Below are positions 1 through 7,708 of a stretch of DNA of 16,270 nucleotides, one piece after another. Under the pieces are notes generated by a model. The model made no database searches and was not told where the DNA came from. It worked only from the letters and a program-made list of their open reading frames with translations. Numbering within the stretch: the first letter of the stretch is position 1; each line of letters begins with the position of its first letter. The stretch comes from Pseudomonadota bacterium (GTDB lineage: Bacteria; Pseudomonadota; Alphaproteobacteria; Rhizobiales; Hyphomicrobiaceae), in the NCBI GenBank assembly GCA_021816505.1, contig JAKAXS010000011.1, forward strand, positions 1 through 16,270. Reading direction: 5' to 3'. Made by a program: the position numbers and the translations under genes.

Positions 1-447
1 CGCCCCGGCCCGGCCCATCATTAAGATGCGGGTCCGCGCGTCGCTCAGGTTCGCGAGTGTCCGTTCCAGAAGCAGGCGCTCCATACGCGGATGCTCTCCC
101 AGCACCTTCTCAAAACCATCGCGCGGAAAGAGGCAAACTTCAGTGTCCGTGAGTGCGCTGACGCTAAAATCGATCGCCTCGGCAAAGGGCCGCCCGATAA
201 AGTCCGTAGGGTAAAGCAGCGCTACGATCTGCTCACGCCCGTCAGGTGTGGAGGCGCTGAGTTTGAGGACGCCCGAGAGGAGGTTACCACAGTAGAGGCT
301 CGCCTCGCCGGCCCACATCATCGTCTCCCCGCGGGCGAGCTTATGCCGCCGCCCGATCGTATTGAGCGCGCTCAGCTCTTCGTCGCGGAGAGCGCCGCAA
401 AGAGAGACTTCCCTTACGGAGCATCCTGAACATATGGTTTCCGTCAT
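1..447 (-). CDS. Fnr/FnrL-type oxygen-sensing transcriptional regulator, 3' part outside window
   Basis: The visible 149 N-terminal residues form the sensor half of a CRP/FNR-family activator. The N terminus carries C6, C9 and C17 (C-x2-C-x7-C), the alphaproteobacterial FnrN/FnrL spacing. A further cysteine, C105 in TEVCLFPR, lies where E. coli FNR has its fourth cluster ligand, so all four [4Fe-4S] ligands appear present. The cyclic-nucleotide-binding-like beta roll follows (about residues 20-110), then the start of the long dimerisation helix (about 115-149). The helix-turn-helix is beyond the window edge. In this family oxygen destroys the cluster and dimerisation is lost. The ATG at 447 was chosen because it precedes the cysteine cluster and has GAGG upstream. 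The gene is divergent from the cbb3 operon, with an FNR box between them, so it probably controls that operon and perhaps itself. FixK is less likely because FixK lacks the cysteine cluster. Confidence 0.92.
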   Translation of the reverse strand, partial: MTETICSGCSVREVSLCGALRDEELSALNTIGRRHKLARGETMMWAGEASLYCGNLLSGVLKLSASTPDGREQIVALLYPTDFIGRPFAEAIDFSVSALTDTEVCLFPRDGFEKVLGEHPRMERLLLERTLANLSDARTRILMMGRAGA

Positions 448-594
448 GAGCCTGCCTCAACACGCCTCGTAGGACCAGGATCTGATACTAGCACGGCGAT
501 CCAGCCGTTGGCACCGGTCGGCGAGCCCTGCCCTTGGATAAGCGCGCCCCGAAATAGGGCGCTGGCGTCAATGTCATTCGGTCGCAAGCCGATT

Positions 595-608
595 TTGACT
601 CAGATCAA
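595..608. promoter_or_regulatory. FNR/FixK-type operator (FNR box)
   Basis: TTGACTCAGATCAA matches the FNR consensus TTGAT-N4-ATCAA at 9 of 10 defined positions. It lies in the gap between the fnr-like gene and the rightward oxidase operon. If centred at -41.5, as for class II activation, transcription would start near 643 and the -10 element would fall at about 631-636 (CATTTT, a weak match). Its centre is about 95 bases upstream of the first operon gene and about 154 bases from the fnr-like start, so it could serve both. No second box was seen directly before ccoN, which suggests ccoN is read from this promoter. Confidence 0.8.
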
Positions 609-696
609 ATCCCCGATCGCCTGCTTCTGGCATTTTTCTGTGGTGCGCGGAAAGGCCCGTTAGAGGCGTACCCGCACATTTGGGAGGAAACGACCC

Positions 697-951
697 ATGT
701 GGCCCATGTCAGATCGCGTGGAGCGGCAGGCGTCTCGCATGCATGAAATGATGAAGCACCTTGACGTAGACGGCGCGCGCCTTGCGCGGCTGGATCACGC
801 CAAAACCTATCAAGCGGCGCGGACTGCCTGCCTGCTATGCCCCGCCAGCGCGGAATGCCTGCGATGGCTCGACGCGAAGTCGACAACGGAGCGCCCAGCT
901 TTTTGCCCCAGCCTCGATCTGTTTGAAGCGTGCAGACGCGGCGAACGATAG
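697..951 (+). CDS. Small cysteine-rich protein, DUF6455-like, first gene of the oxidase operon
   Basis: An 84-residue soluble protein with no signal peptide or membrane segment. It has an acidic/helical N-terminal half and five cysteines in the C-terminal half: C45-x2-C48-x5-C54-x15-C70-x8-C79, with the text CLLCPASAECLRWL and PAFCPSLDLFEACR. The layout resembles the small DUF6455 family of alphaproteobacteria (short helical region, CxxC, later PAFC-N/S-x-x-LF), assigned from memory. The cysteine spacing could hold a zinc ion or an Fe-S cluster, but nothing shows which. GGGAGGA lies about 9 bases before the ATG. It sits directly downstream of the FNR box and 45 bases before ccoN, so it is probably induced at low oxygen with the oxidase. 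Function unknown. Confidence 0.75.
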   Translation: MWPMSDRVERQASRMHEMMKHLDVDGARLARLDHAKTYQAARTACLLCPASAECLRWLDAKSTTERPAFCPSLDLFEACRRGER

Positions 952-996
952 CAACACGGCGTTCGTGCCGACGGAAAAATTTGAAAGGTTGCTCGC

Positions 997-2646
997 GTGA
1001 TTGCCCAATTGACGTTGAACGAACGGACATCGGCGCTCGGTCTGCTCATCCTTGTTGCCCTTACGGGCGCGCTCATGGCGGTCATCGGTGGGGACGATCC
1101 CTTCGCCGCTCACGGCGTCATCATCATCCTGTTCTGCGCCGTCATCGCCGCATTCGTCATCTCGGGGTTCGACGCGCCAGAGCCACGAATTGACCGGCAA
1201 GACTCGTACTACGACGACCCAACGAAAGTTGGCATTGGGCTTTCGATGGCCTGGGCCGTCTTCGGGATGTTCATGGGCGTCTGGGTCGCGGCGCAGCTCG
1301 CCTGGCCGGATCTGGCCTTCGACGGCGCATGGTCCAGCTTCGGCAGAATAAGGCCGACACATACGACGGGCGTGATCTTCGGATTCGGCGGGAATGCGCT
1401 TATCGCCACCTCCTTCCATGTTGTCCAGAGAACTTCGCGCGTTCGGCTTGCTGGGCAAATCAGCCCGTGGTTCGTGCTGCTCGGCTACAATCTTTTCTGC
1501 CTGCTCGCCGTCACCGGCTACTTCATGGGAGTGACCCAGTCGAAGGAATACGCGGAGCCGGAGTGGTACGCCGACTTATGGCTCGTAGTCGTCTGGGTTA
1601 CCTACTTTGTCGTGTTCCTGCGGACCCTCGCTCGCCGCAGAGAGCCGCACATCTACGTGGCCAACTGGTACTTCATGGCCTTCATCGTCGTCGTGGCGAT
1701 CCTGCACATCGTCAACAATCTTGCGGTGCCGATCTCGTTCACTCAGTCGAAAAGTTACACCATTTGGCCAGGCGTCCAGGACGCCATGGTGCAATGGTGG
1801 TACGGCCACAATGCCGTCGCGTTCTTTCTAACAGCCGGCTTTTTGGGGATGCTTTACTACTACCTGCCCAAGCGCGCTGAGCGCCCCATCTTTTCTTACC
1901 GGCTCTCGATCCTGAGCTTCTGGGGCATCACATTCTTCTACATGTGGGCGGGATCCCATCACCTGCACTACACCGCGCTTCCACATTGGGTCCAGAATCT
2001 CGGGATGACGTTCTCCGTGATGCTGCTCGTGCCGTCGTGGGCATCCGCGGGCAACGCACTGCTCACGCTCAATGGCGCCTGGGACAAAGTCAGGGACGAC
2101 GCGACGCTTCGTTTCATGATGGCAGCCGTCGTCTTCTACGGTCTGTCGACCTTCGAAGGGTCGTTCATGGCGATCCGTCCGGTCAACTCGCTCTCGCACT
2201 ACACCGACTGGACCGTTGGTCATGTCCATGCGGGCGCGCTTGGCTGGGTTGCGCTTATCACATTTGGATCGCTTTACACGCTAGTTCCAGCGCTTTGGAA
2301 GAGACCGCAAATGTATTCGCCTGCGCTGGTCGAAGCGCATTTCTGGCTCGCGATCGCCGGCACGCTAATTTACGTCTTCGCGATGTGGAACTCCGGCATC
2401 ATCCAGGGGCTGATGTGGCGGACCTATACCGAGGAAGGCTCTCTCGCCTACTCGTTCGTCGATACGCTGGTTGCCATGTACCCCTACTACATCGCGAGAA
2501 CCGTTGGCGGCGCACTGTTTTTGCTGGGCGCGATCATCGGCAGCTATAACATTTGGATGACCGCAAAGCGGCCGTTCATGCCAGCCGCTACAGACGATGT
2601 TCCTCAGGCGCTATCCCCAGCCCATGCTCGCGTGCCCGCGGAGTAA
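997..2646 (+). CDS. ccoN: cbb3-type cytochrome c oxidase subunit I (CcoN/FixN)
   Basis: Catalytic subunit of the high-affinity cbb3 terminal oxidase in the inner membrane; it reduces oxygen to water and pumps protons. At 549 residues it matches rhizobial FixN, including the roughly 60-residue N-terminal extension with two extra helices. Metal ligands are all visible: H122 (low-spin heme b, RPTHTTG), H271 (CuB, WWYGHNAV), Y315 (redox tyrosine cross-linked to a CuB histidine), H321/H322 (CuB, AGSHHLHYTALP), H409 (heme b3) and H411 (heme b) in WTVGHVHAGALGW, with E387 in STFEGS. From H271 on, positions are offset by 64 from the Pseudomonas stutzeri structure numbering. Start is GTG at 997, preceded by AAAGG; no better ATG is in frame. 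It is followed by ccoO after 4 bases. The gene appears intact and functional. Confidence 0.98.
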   Translation: MIAQLTLNERTSALGLLILVALTGALMAVIGGDDPFAAHGVIIILFCAVIAAFVISGFDAPEPRIDRQDSYYDDPTKVGIGLSMAWAVFGMFMGVWVAAQLAWPDLAFDGAWSSFGRIRPTHTTGVIFGFGGNALIATSFHVVQRTSRVRLAGQISPWFVLLGYNLFCLLAVTGYFMGVTQSKEYAEPEWYADLWLVVVWVTYFVVFLRTLARRREPHIYVANWYFMAFIVVVAILHIVNNLAVPISFTQSKSYTIWPGVQDAMVQWWYGHNAVAFFLTAGFLGMLYYYLPKRAERPIFSYRLSILSFWGITFFYMWAGSHHLHYTALPHWVQNLGMTFSVMLLVPSWASAGNALLTLNGAWDKVRDDATLRFMMAAVVFYGLSTFEGSFMAIRPVNSLSHYTDWTVGHVHAGALGWVALITFGSLYTLVPALWKRPQMYSPALVEAHFWLAIAGTLIYVFAMWNSGIIQGLMWRTYTEEGSLAYSFVDTLVAMYPYYIARTVGGALFLLGAIIGSYNIWMTAKRPFMPAATDDVPQALSPAHARVPAE

Positions 2647-2650
2647 GACC

Positions 2651-3397
2651 ATGCGCGAATTTTTTCATCGGAAGATCGAGCGGACCGCGATTGGTTTCGT
2701 TCTTGCGATCATCGCCGCGGCCAGCGTCGGCGGCATCGTCGAAATCGCCCCTCTCTTCACTATTCAAGAAACCGTCGAGCACGCTCCGAACATGCGCCTG
2801 TACACGCCGCTCGAGCTCGCGGGCCGCAACATTTATGTGCGTGAGGGCTGCTACGCCTGCCACAGCCAAATGGTGAGAACTCTGCGCGATGAAGTAGAGC
2901 GCTATGGGCAGTACTCGCTTGCCGTAGAGTCCAAATACGACCACCCGATGTTATGGGGCTCGAAACGCACGGGACCCGATCTCGCTCGGATCGGAGGCAA
3001 GTACTCCGATTATTGGCACGTTGCCCATCTCCACAATCCGCGCGAGGTAACGCCTGAATCCAATATGCCCGCCTACCGTTTCCTCTCGCGCACGCCGCTT
3101 GAGACGGCGACGTTACAGTCGGACCTGAACGCGATGCGTTCCATAGGCGTGCCATACACGCAAGAGATGATCGACCATGCAGTCAAGGACGCGGAAGCGC
3201 AGGCAACGCCAGATAGCGAGAACGCGGCCAATCTGTTGAAGCGGTACGGCGAGAAAACGCAGGTTAGCGCGTTCGACGGCGTGACGACGCAGCTCACGGA
3301 GATGGATGCGCTTGTTGCCTATCTGCAGGTTCTTGGACGCCTTGTGGAGCTTCCCGCCAAACAAGCGGCATCTCAGCCTAGCGAGCGCGCGCCATGA
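2651..3397 (+). CDS. ccoO: cbb3 oxidase monoheme cytochrome c subunit (CcoO/FixO)
   Basis: Membrane-anchored c-type cytochrome that passes electrons to CcoN. The 248-residue protein has an N-terminal anchor helix (about residues 11-35), the heme attachment site C67-Y-A-C70-H71, and a probable axial methionine M139 in ESNMPAYRF. GPDLARIGGKYSDYWH is the conserved CcoO core. ATG at 2651 lies 4 bases after the ccoN stop, with GGAG overlapping the end of ccoN. An in-frame start at 2597 would add 18 residues inside ccoN and is less likely. Its stop overlaps the ccoQ start in ATGA, a usual sign of translational coupling. Confidence 0.97.
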   Translation: MREFFHRKIERTAIGFVLAIIAAASVGGIVEIAPLFTIQETVEHAPNMRLYTPLELAGRNIYVREGCYACHSQMVRTLRDEVERYGQYSLAVESKYDHPMLWGSKRTGPDLARIGGKYSDYWHVAHLHNPREVTPESNMPAYRFLSRTPLETATLQSDLNAMRSIGVPYTQEMIDHAVKDAEAQATPDSENAANLLKRYGEKTQVSAFDGVTTQLTEMDALVAYLQVLGRLVELPAKQAASQPSERAP

Positions 3398-3564
3398 TCG
3401 TCGACCACGACACAGTCGTACACTTCGCAAAAAGTTGGGGTCTCTTCTACCTCATCGGCTTTTTCGCAGTGGTGTGCGTCTACACGTTCTGGCCGTCGAA
3501 CCGGCAGCGGTTTCGCGACGCCAAATCGAAAATTCTCGAGCGGGACGACAAGCCATGTCGGTAG
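3394..3564 (+). CDS. ccoQ: cbb3 oxidase small subunit (CcoQ/FixQ)
   Basis: A 56-residue protein with one membrane helix (about residues 14-34, SWGLFYLIGFFAVVCVYTFWP) followed by a charged cytoplasmic tail. This is the usual CcoQ form, including the WP after the helix and Arg/Lys-rich end. In other bacteria CcoQ stabilises the complex and is not catalytic. It starts in the ATGA overlap with ccoO and its last 10 bases overlap the ccoP start. Identification rests mainly on position, size and topology, since CcoQ sequences are poorly conserved. Confidence 0.93.
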   Translation: MIVDHDTVVHFAKSWGLFYLIGFFAVVCVYTFWPSNRQRFRDAKSKILERDDKPCR

Positions 3565-4436
3565 AAGAGATCGATCCTCCAAGCGGGAAGAAGACCACCG
3601 GGCATGAGTGGAACGGCATCAAGGAACTTGATACCCCGGTGCCGCGCGGCGTCCTGATGTTCCTGGTCGTCACACACGCCTTTGCGATACTTTGGTGGGT
3701 GTTGATGCCGACGTGGCCGCTCGGCGACACCTACACCAAAGGACTTCTGCAAACCGACCAGCATAAGATGGTCGCCGAACAGCTAGGAGCCGCGGAAGTT
3801 GCCAAGGCTTCCTGGATGAGCAAAATCGAAAAGGCTGCGTTTCCCGAGGTGCAGGCGGATCTCGCGCTCATGGCTATCGTCAAGCGCACCGGCCGTCAGC
3901 TATTCGGCGATAACTGCGCTGCGTGTCATGGCCGAGACGCGAAGGGCGGCGACAACTACCCGGATCTCACCGACGACGACTGGATTTGGGGCGGGGGCGT
4001 GGAGAAAATCGCCGAGACGCTTCGGGTCGGCGTGAACTCTCCCCATGCGCAGAGCCGCACTTCGCAGATGCCTGCGTTCGGGCGCGACAACCTTCTTGAT
4101 GCTTCGCAGGTCAATAGTGTCGCGAGTTACGTTTACTCGTTGAGCAATCCAACTTTCTCCACGTCGAGAAACATTGCGACGATCGAAGCTGGACGGGAAG
4201 TGTTTCTTGGCAACTGCGCCGCGTGCCACGGCGAGGACGCCAAGGGCAATGCAGAAATGGGCGCGCCTAACCTGACAGATCGTTACTGGATTTACGGCGG
4301 CAACCTTGAAAAGCTTGTCACCTCCATTCACGGCGGCAGACAAGGACATATGCCGACGTGGGACACGCGCCTGAACGAGGCGGACATCAAAATCCTCGCC
4401 CTGTACGTTCACGCGCTTGGCCTCGAAAAACCTTAA
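3555..4436 (+). CDS. ccoP: cbb3 oxidase diheme cytochrome c subunit (CcoP/FixP)
   Basis: Diheme cytochrome that takes electrons from soluble cytochrome c into the cbb3 complex. The 293-residue protein has the CcoP N-terminal domain with one membrane helix (about residues 33-52, RGVLMFLVVTHAFAILWWVL) and two cytochrome c domains. Heme sites are C121-A-A-C124-H125 and C221-A-A-C224-H225; probable axial methionines are M172 (SQMPAFG) and M266 (HMPTW). The paired NCAACHG-x-DAKG sequences show an internal domain duplication. ATG at 3555 was chosen because it begins the typical short polar lead-in (MSVEEIDPPSGKKTTGHEWNG); the reading frame stays open further upstream inside ccoO/ccoQ but that would not make sense. 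It overlaps ccoQ by 10 bases. Confidence 0.97.
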   Translation: MSVEEIDPPSGKKTTGHEWNGIKELDTPVPRGVLMFLVVTHAFAILWWVLMPTWPLGDTYTKGLLQTDQHKMVAEQLGAAEVAKASWMSKIEKAAFPEVQADLALMAIVKRTGRQLFGDNCAACHGRDAKGGDNYPDLTDDDWIWGGGVEKIAETLRVGVNSPHAQSRTSQMPAFGRDNLLDASQVNSVASYVYSLSNPTFSTSRNIATIEAGREVFLGNCAACHGEDAKGNAEMGAPNLTDRYWIYGGNLEKLVTSIHGGRQGHMPTWDTRLNEADIKILALYVHALGLEKP

Positions 4437-4467
4437 GAGGCCGCGTGATGATACGCGAGGCAGACCG

Positions 4468-4638
4468 ATGACGCGTTCTCTAGTGGTCGCCGTGGTGTTT
4501 GCCGCCACGCTCATCCTCGCCGGGGCGAATGCGCACCTTCTCTACGTCGCGTTCAGAAGCCAGCCAGATTGCGTCGAGCACCTGAAGGCACCTGACGCGG
4601 ATTCAAAACAGTTTCGCGCGGCAAAATCGAGCTGCTGA
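4468..4638 (+). CDS. Small single-helix membrane protein in oxidase operon
   Basis: A 56-residue protein with one hydrophobic N-terminal segment (about residues 4-27), followed by a short tail with two cysteines: C35 in SQPDCVEHL and C56 as the last residue in FRAAKSSC. It may be a membrane anchor or a cleavable signal. I recall similar short proteins with ANAH-Y-A, SQPxC and RAAKSSC text in rhizobial oxidase clusters, but no function is known to me. The ATG at 4468 has GAGG about 7 bases upstream; an in-frame ATG at 4417 inside ccoP is less likely. It lies where ccoG/ccoH would normally stand. Terminal and mid-tail cysteines would suit copper or disulphide chemistry, but this is only a suggestion. 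Confidence 0.7.
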   Translation: MTRSLVVAVVFAATLILAGANAHLLYVAFRSQPDCVEHLKAPDADSKQFRAAKSSC

Positions 4639-4653
4639 TAAGGACAGAATATC

Positions 4654-5460
4654 ATGGGCGAGATCGAACACCGTTATGGACTGCTGTCTGAACTGTCCGG
4701 TGTCGAAGAGACGCGCAACGCTGCCCGACAGCGCAACCTGCCGTTTCGCGCGCCATTCACGTGGCTTGCAAAAGGTTGGCGCGACCTGTTCCACAAACCC
4801 TGGCTTAGCCTTGGCTACGGGATCGCGATCTATGCCGTCACGATGATCTCGCTCTTTCTGCTGTTCGCGCTTGGCTGGGACTACATTGCATTTCCGGCGC
4901 TTGCAGGCTGCCTGATCGTTGGGCCTGTCCTCGCCTTCGGCTTGTACGAGAAAAGCCGTGCGATCGAACGCGGCGAGGAGCCGACCCTCACGCGCATGCT
5001 CTTCGTCCAACCACGCACCGGCACGCATATTTTTTTTATGGGGCTTCTCTTGTGTCTTCTCATGCTCCTTTGGAACCGCGCTGCGGTGCTCCTCTACGCG
5101 CTTTTCTTCGGCGTGCGGCCGTTTCCAGGCCTGGACCAGATCGCGTACGTGATCGCTGCAACTCCAGAAGGAGTGGGGCTCGTCGTCGTCGGTTCACTCG
5201 TTGGCGCGCTTTTTGCCGCGTTCGCCTTTGCCATAAGCGTGTTTGCGGTTCCGATGATGCTCGACCGGCGCATTGATACACTCACGGCCATGGCGGTGAG
5301 CTTCGTGACCGTGTGGAATAATCTTTTGCCGATGATCACGTGGGGGTTCATCGTATCCGGCCTGCTTTTGCTAAGTCTTGCTACCGGACTGGTCGGGCTG
5401 ATCGTCGTATTCCCCCTTCTCGGACATGCGACATGGCATGGCTACAAAGCGCTGACCTAG
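4654..5460 (+). CDS. DUF2189-family polytopic membrane protein
   Basis: A 268-residue inner-membrane protein with about six predicted helices (roughly 50-74, 78-98, 125-150, 170-200, 222-245, 245-262) and an amphipathic N-terminal region. The segment FRAPFTWLAKGWRDLFHKP, followed by a GYGIAIYA helix and VGPVLAFGLYEKSRAIERGE, is the DUF2189 signature (recognised from memory). The biochemical role of the family is unknown. It starts 15 bases after the one-helix protein, and its stop codon overlaps the ribosome-binding site of ccoI (AGGGGAG), so the three genes are translated from one message. Its position inside the operon, between structural and copper-maturation genes, suggests a role in oxidase assembly; this is inference. 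Confidence 0.88.
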   Translation: MGEIEHRYGLLSELSGVEETRNAARQRNLPFRAPFTWLAKGWRDLFHKPWLSLGYGIAIYAVTMISLFLLFALGWDYIAFPALAGCLIVGPVLAFGLYEKSRAIERGEEPTLTRMLFVQPRTGTHIFFMGLLLCLLMLLWNRAAVLLYALFFGVRPFPGLDQIAYVIAATPEGVGLVVVGSLVGALFAAFAFAISVFAVPMMLDRRIDTLTAMAVSFVTVWNNLLPMITWGFIVSGLLLLSLATGLVGLIVVFPLLGHATWHGYKALT

Positions 5461-5470
5461 GGGAGCGCTC

Positions 5471-7708
5471 ATGACATTGAACGTTAGCAATCAGCGCGAA
5501 ATCGCACTCGCAAGCCGCTCGATGCCGAATGGGTTACGGTACACAGAACTTTCGGTGCCGGGCCTGCGGTGTGCCGGCTGCATGTCAAAGACCGAGCGCG
5601 CTTTGCTTGCCATGCCAGGGGTCCGCGCGGCCCGCGCAAACCTGTCGACAAAAAGAGTGTCAGTGACGTGGGAAGACGCCGAGGCTCCACCCGACATCAT
5701 CGGCACCCTTCAAAGCATCGGTCAGCCAGCGCATCTGTTCGAGGCAGCGGACGATGATGATGGAGATGCCGAATACACGCACCTTCTGAAGGCCGTCGCG
5801 ATCGCCGGCTTCTCGTCCATGAATATCATGATGCTTTCCCTCTCCGTGTGGTCAGGCGCAGACGCCTTCAGCAGGCAGGCTTTCCACCTGATCTCTGCTG
5901 CGCTCGCGCTACCTGCCGTCCTTTATTCGGGCAACATCTTCTACATTTCAGCCTGGAGAGCCATTCGTGCGGGCCGTACGAACATGGATGTCCCGATCTC
6001 CGTCGGCGTTCTCCTAGCCTTCGCAATGAGCGTCTACGACACCGCGAACGGCGAAGCTCATGCCTATTTCGACGCGGCTGCGTCACTGATCTTCTTTCTG
6101 CTGATTGGACGGGTGCTCGATCATCGCATGCGCGGCAAAGCGCGGTCCTCGATTGCAGGGCTACGCCGCCTCTCTCCGCCGGGAGCGCTCGTAGAGCAGG
6201 AGAGCGGTGCTCTCGCATACTGGCCTATCGCAGACATCAATCCGGGTTGCGTCTTCATGGTTTCGCCCGGAGAACGGTTTCCGCTCGACGGCGTCATCCT
6301 TGACGGCGTTTCCGAAATCGATCGGTCACTCGTGACGGGAGAAAGCGAGCCCATTTCCGTCGGGCCCGAAGCGCGCGTCGTGGCCGGCGTCCTCAATCTC
6401 GCCGCGCCCCTTCGCGTGTCAGCCGTTGCTGACAAGAATGGTTCGTTCCTCGCAGCGATGGAGCGCATGATGGAAGCGGCGCAAACCGGCCGCTCCGACT
6501 ACCGCCGGCTTGCCGACCGCGCATCGGCTCTCTATGCGCCGGTTGTGCATCTGATGGCACTCTTAGCTTTTGTCGGGTGGTTCTTTGCCTTTGGTGACTG
6601 GCATTATGCGCTCACAATCGCGGTGGCGGTCCTCATCGTCACCTGTCCCTGCGCGCTCGGCTTGGCGGTACCCATCGTTCAGGTCGTCGCGGCGCAACGG
6701 CTGTTCGATCAGGGGATCGTATTGCGAGACGGGGCCGCCCTGGAACGCCTTGCTGAAGTCGACGCCGTCATTTTCGACAAAACCGGCGTGCTGACGCTTG
6801 CGGAGATGTCGGTAACGAACGCTGCGGAGATTCCGAAGGACGCCTTGTGTACTGCCGCGTCGTTGGCTCACTCTTCAAGCCACCCCGTGGCGTCTGCGAT
6901 CTGGCGGGCGGCCAACTCGGCTTCGATCCAACCAGCCTCGTTGTCCGAAAGAAGGGAGATACCGGGCTTCGGAATTGAAGCAATCGATCAGCATGGGACC
7001 CGAGTACGTCTTGGCCGTGCGAGCTGGGCTGTTTCAAAGGCAACGATATCTAACGGTATGGAGCCGAGCTACTGCGTTCTAAGCAGAGACGGGCGACCGC
7101 TCGCCCGGTTCGCTTTGCAGCAAACTCCTCGTCCGGACGCAAAAACCGCAATCGCCCTGCTTCGCGATGATGGCTTGCATGTCGAAATGTTATCCGGCGA
7201 CAGCGAACACGCAGTGTCTGCCTTTGCAACCAGACTCAACATGCCGATCTCGCGGAGCGCGCTCACTCCTGCCGAGAAGTTCGCGCGAACGAGTGAATTG
7301 AAGAATGCCGGCCATAAGGTCCTAATGGTCGGTGACGGCCTGAACGACCTTCCGGCAATGGCTGCCGCGCACACCTCCATGGCGCCCGCCAGCGCCGCCG
7401 ATATCAGTCGGAATACCGCCGATCTCGTCTTCATGGGCGAGGGCCTGCTGGCGGTTCCAGTGGCCGTCCGGGTTGCGCGCGCGAGTGATCGCCTGATCAA
7501 GCAAAATTTCGCGCTGGCGATAGGCTATAATGTGATCGCGATTCCGCTCGCGCTCGCGGGACAAGTCACCCCGCTAGTCGCGGCGATTGCGATGTCGCTC
7601 TCCTCGGTTGTCGTGATCGGCAACGCGCTGCGATTGTCAGTGGTGCGCACCGCGTCGGTACGATCGCGATCGGAGTCGCATCGCTGGCGGGAGCAGGTAG
7701 CGACATGA
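5471..7708 (+). CDS. ccoI: Copper-translocating P1B-type ATPase for cbb3 assembly (CcoI/FixI)
   Basis: A 745-residue copper-exporting P-type ATPase of the CcoI/FixI (CopA2-like) group, which delivers copper for the CuB site of CcoN. Domains in order: one heavy-metal-binding domain (GLRC34-A-G-C37), eight predicted helices, actuator loop TGES (289-292), transport motif C392-P-C394 in CPCALGLAVP, phosphorylation site D436-KTG, H471-P472 (SSHPVA), G499-F-G-I, the hinge GDGLND (621-626), and the late helices with Y686-N687 and M708-SLSS. Every catalytic element is present, but the canonical DKTGTLT reads DKTGVLT (V440 for Thr). Start ATG 5471 follows a strong AGGGGAG. The stop overlaps the ccoS start (ATGA). 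A short Arg/Ser-rich tail follows the last helix. Confidence 0.96.
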   Translation: MTLNVSNQREIALASRSMPNGLRYTELSVPGLRCAGCMSKTERALLAMPGVRAARANLSTKRVSVTWEDAEAPPDIIGTLQSIGQPAHLFEAADDDDGDAEYTHLLKAVAIAGFSSMNIMMLSLSVWSGADAFSRQAFHLISAALALPAVLYSGNIFYISAWRAIRAGRTNMDVPISVGVLLAFAMSVYDTANGEAHAYFDAAASLIFFLLIGRVLDHRMRGKARSSIAGLRRLSPPGALVEQESGALAYWPIADINPGCVFMVSPGERFPLDGVILDGVSEIDRSLVTGESEPISVGPEARVVAGVLNLAAPLRVSAVADKNGSFLAAMERMMEAAQTGRSDYRRLADRASALYAPVVHLMALLAFVGWFFAFGDWHYALTIAVAVLIVTCPCALGLAVPIVQVVAAQRLFDQGIVLRDGAALERLAEVDAVIFDKTGVLTLAEMSVTNAAEIPKDALCTAASLAHSSSHPVASAIWRAANSASIQPASLSERREIPGFGIEAIDQHGTRVRLGRASWAVSKATISNGMEPSYCVLSRDGRPLARFALQQTPRPDAKTAIALLRDDGLHVEMLSGDSEHAVSAFATRLNMPISRSALTPAEKFARTSELKNAGHKVLMVGDGLNDLPAMAAAHTSMAPASAADISRNTADLVFMGEGLLAVPVAVRVARASDRLIKQNFALAIGYNVIAIPLALAGQVTPLVAAIAMSLSSVVVIGNALRLSVVRTASVRSRSESHRWREQVAT

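Noticed and set aside
835..1458. Open frame of 207 codons antisense to the small Cys-rich gene and ccoN
   Set aside because: Charged low-complexity shadow translation with no recognisable domain; both plus-strand genes are credible.
2597..2650. Upstream in-frame start for ccoO
   Set aside because: It lies inside the end of ccoN and adds 18 residues not typical of CcoO; ATG at 2651 gives the standard N terminus.
3306..3554. Upstream start giving a 376-residue CcoP
   Set aside because: The extra residues are the shadow of ccoO and ccoQ; CcoP begins normally at 3555.
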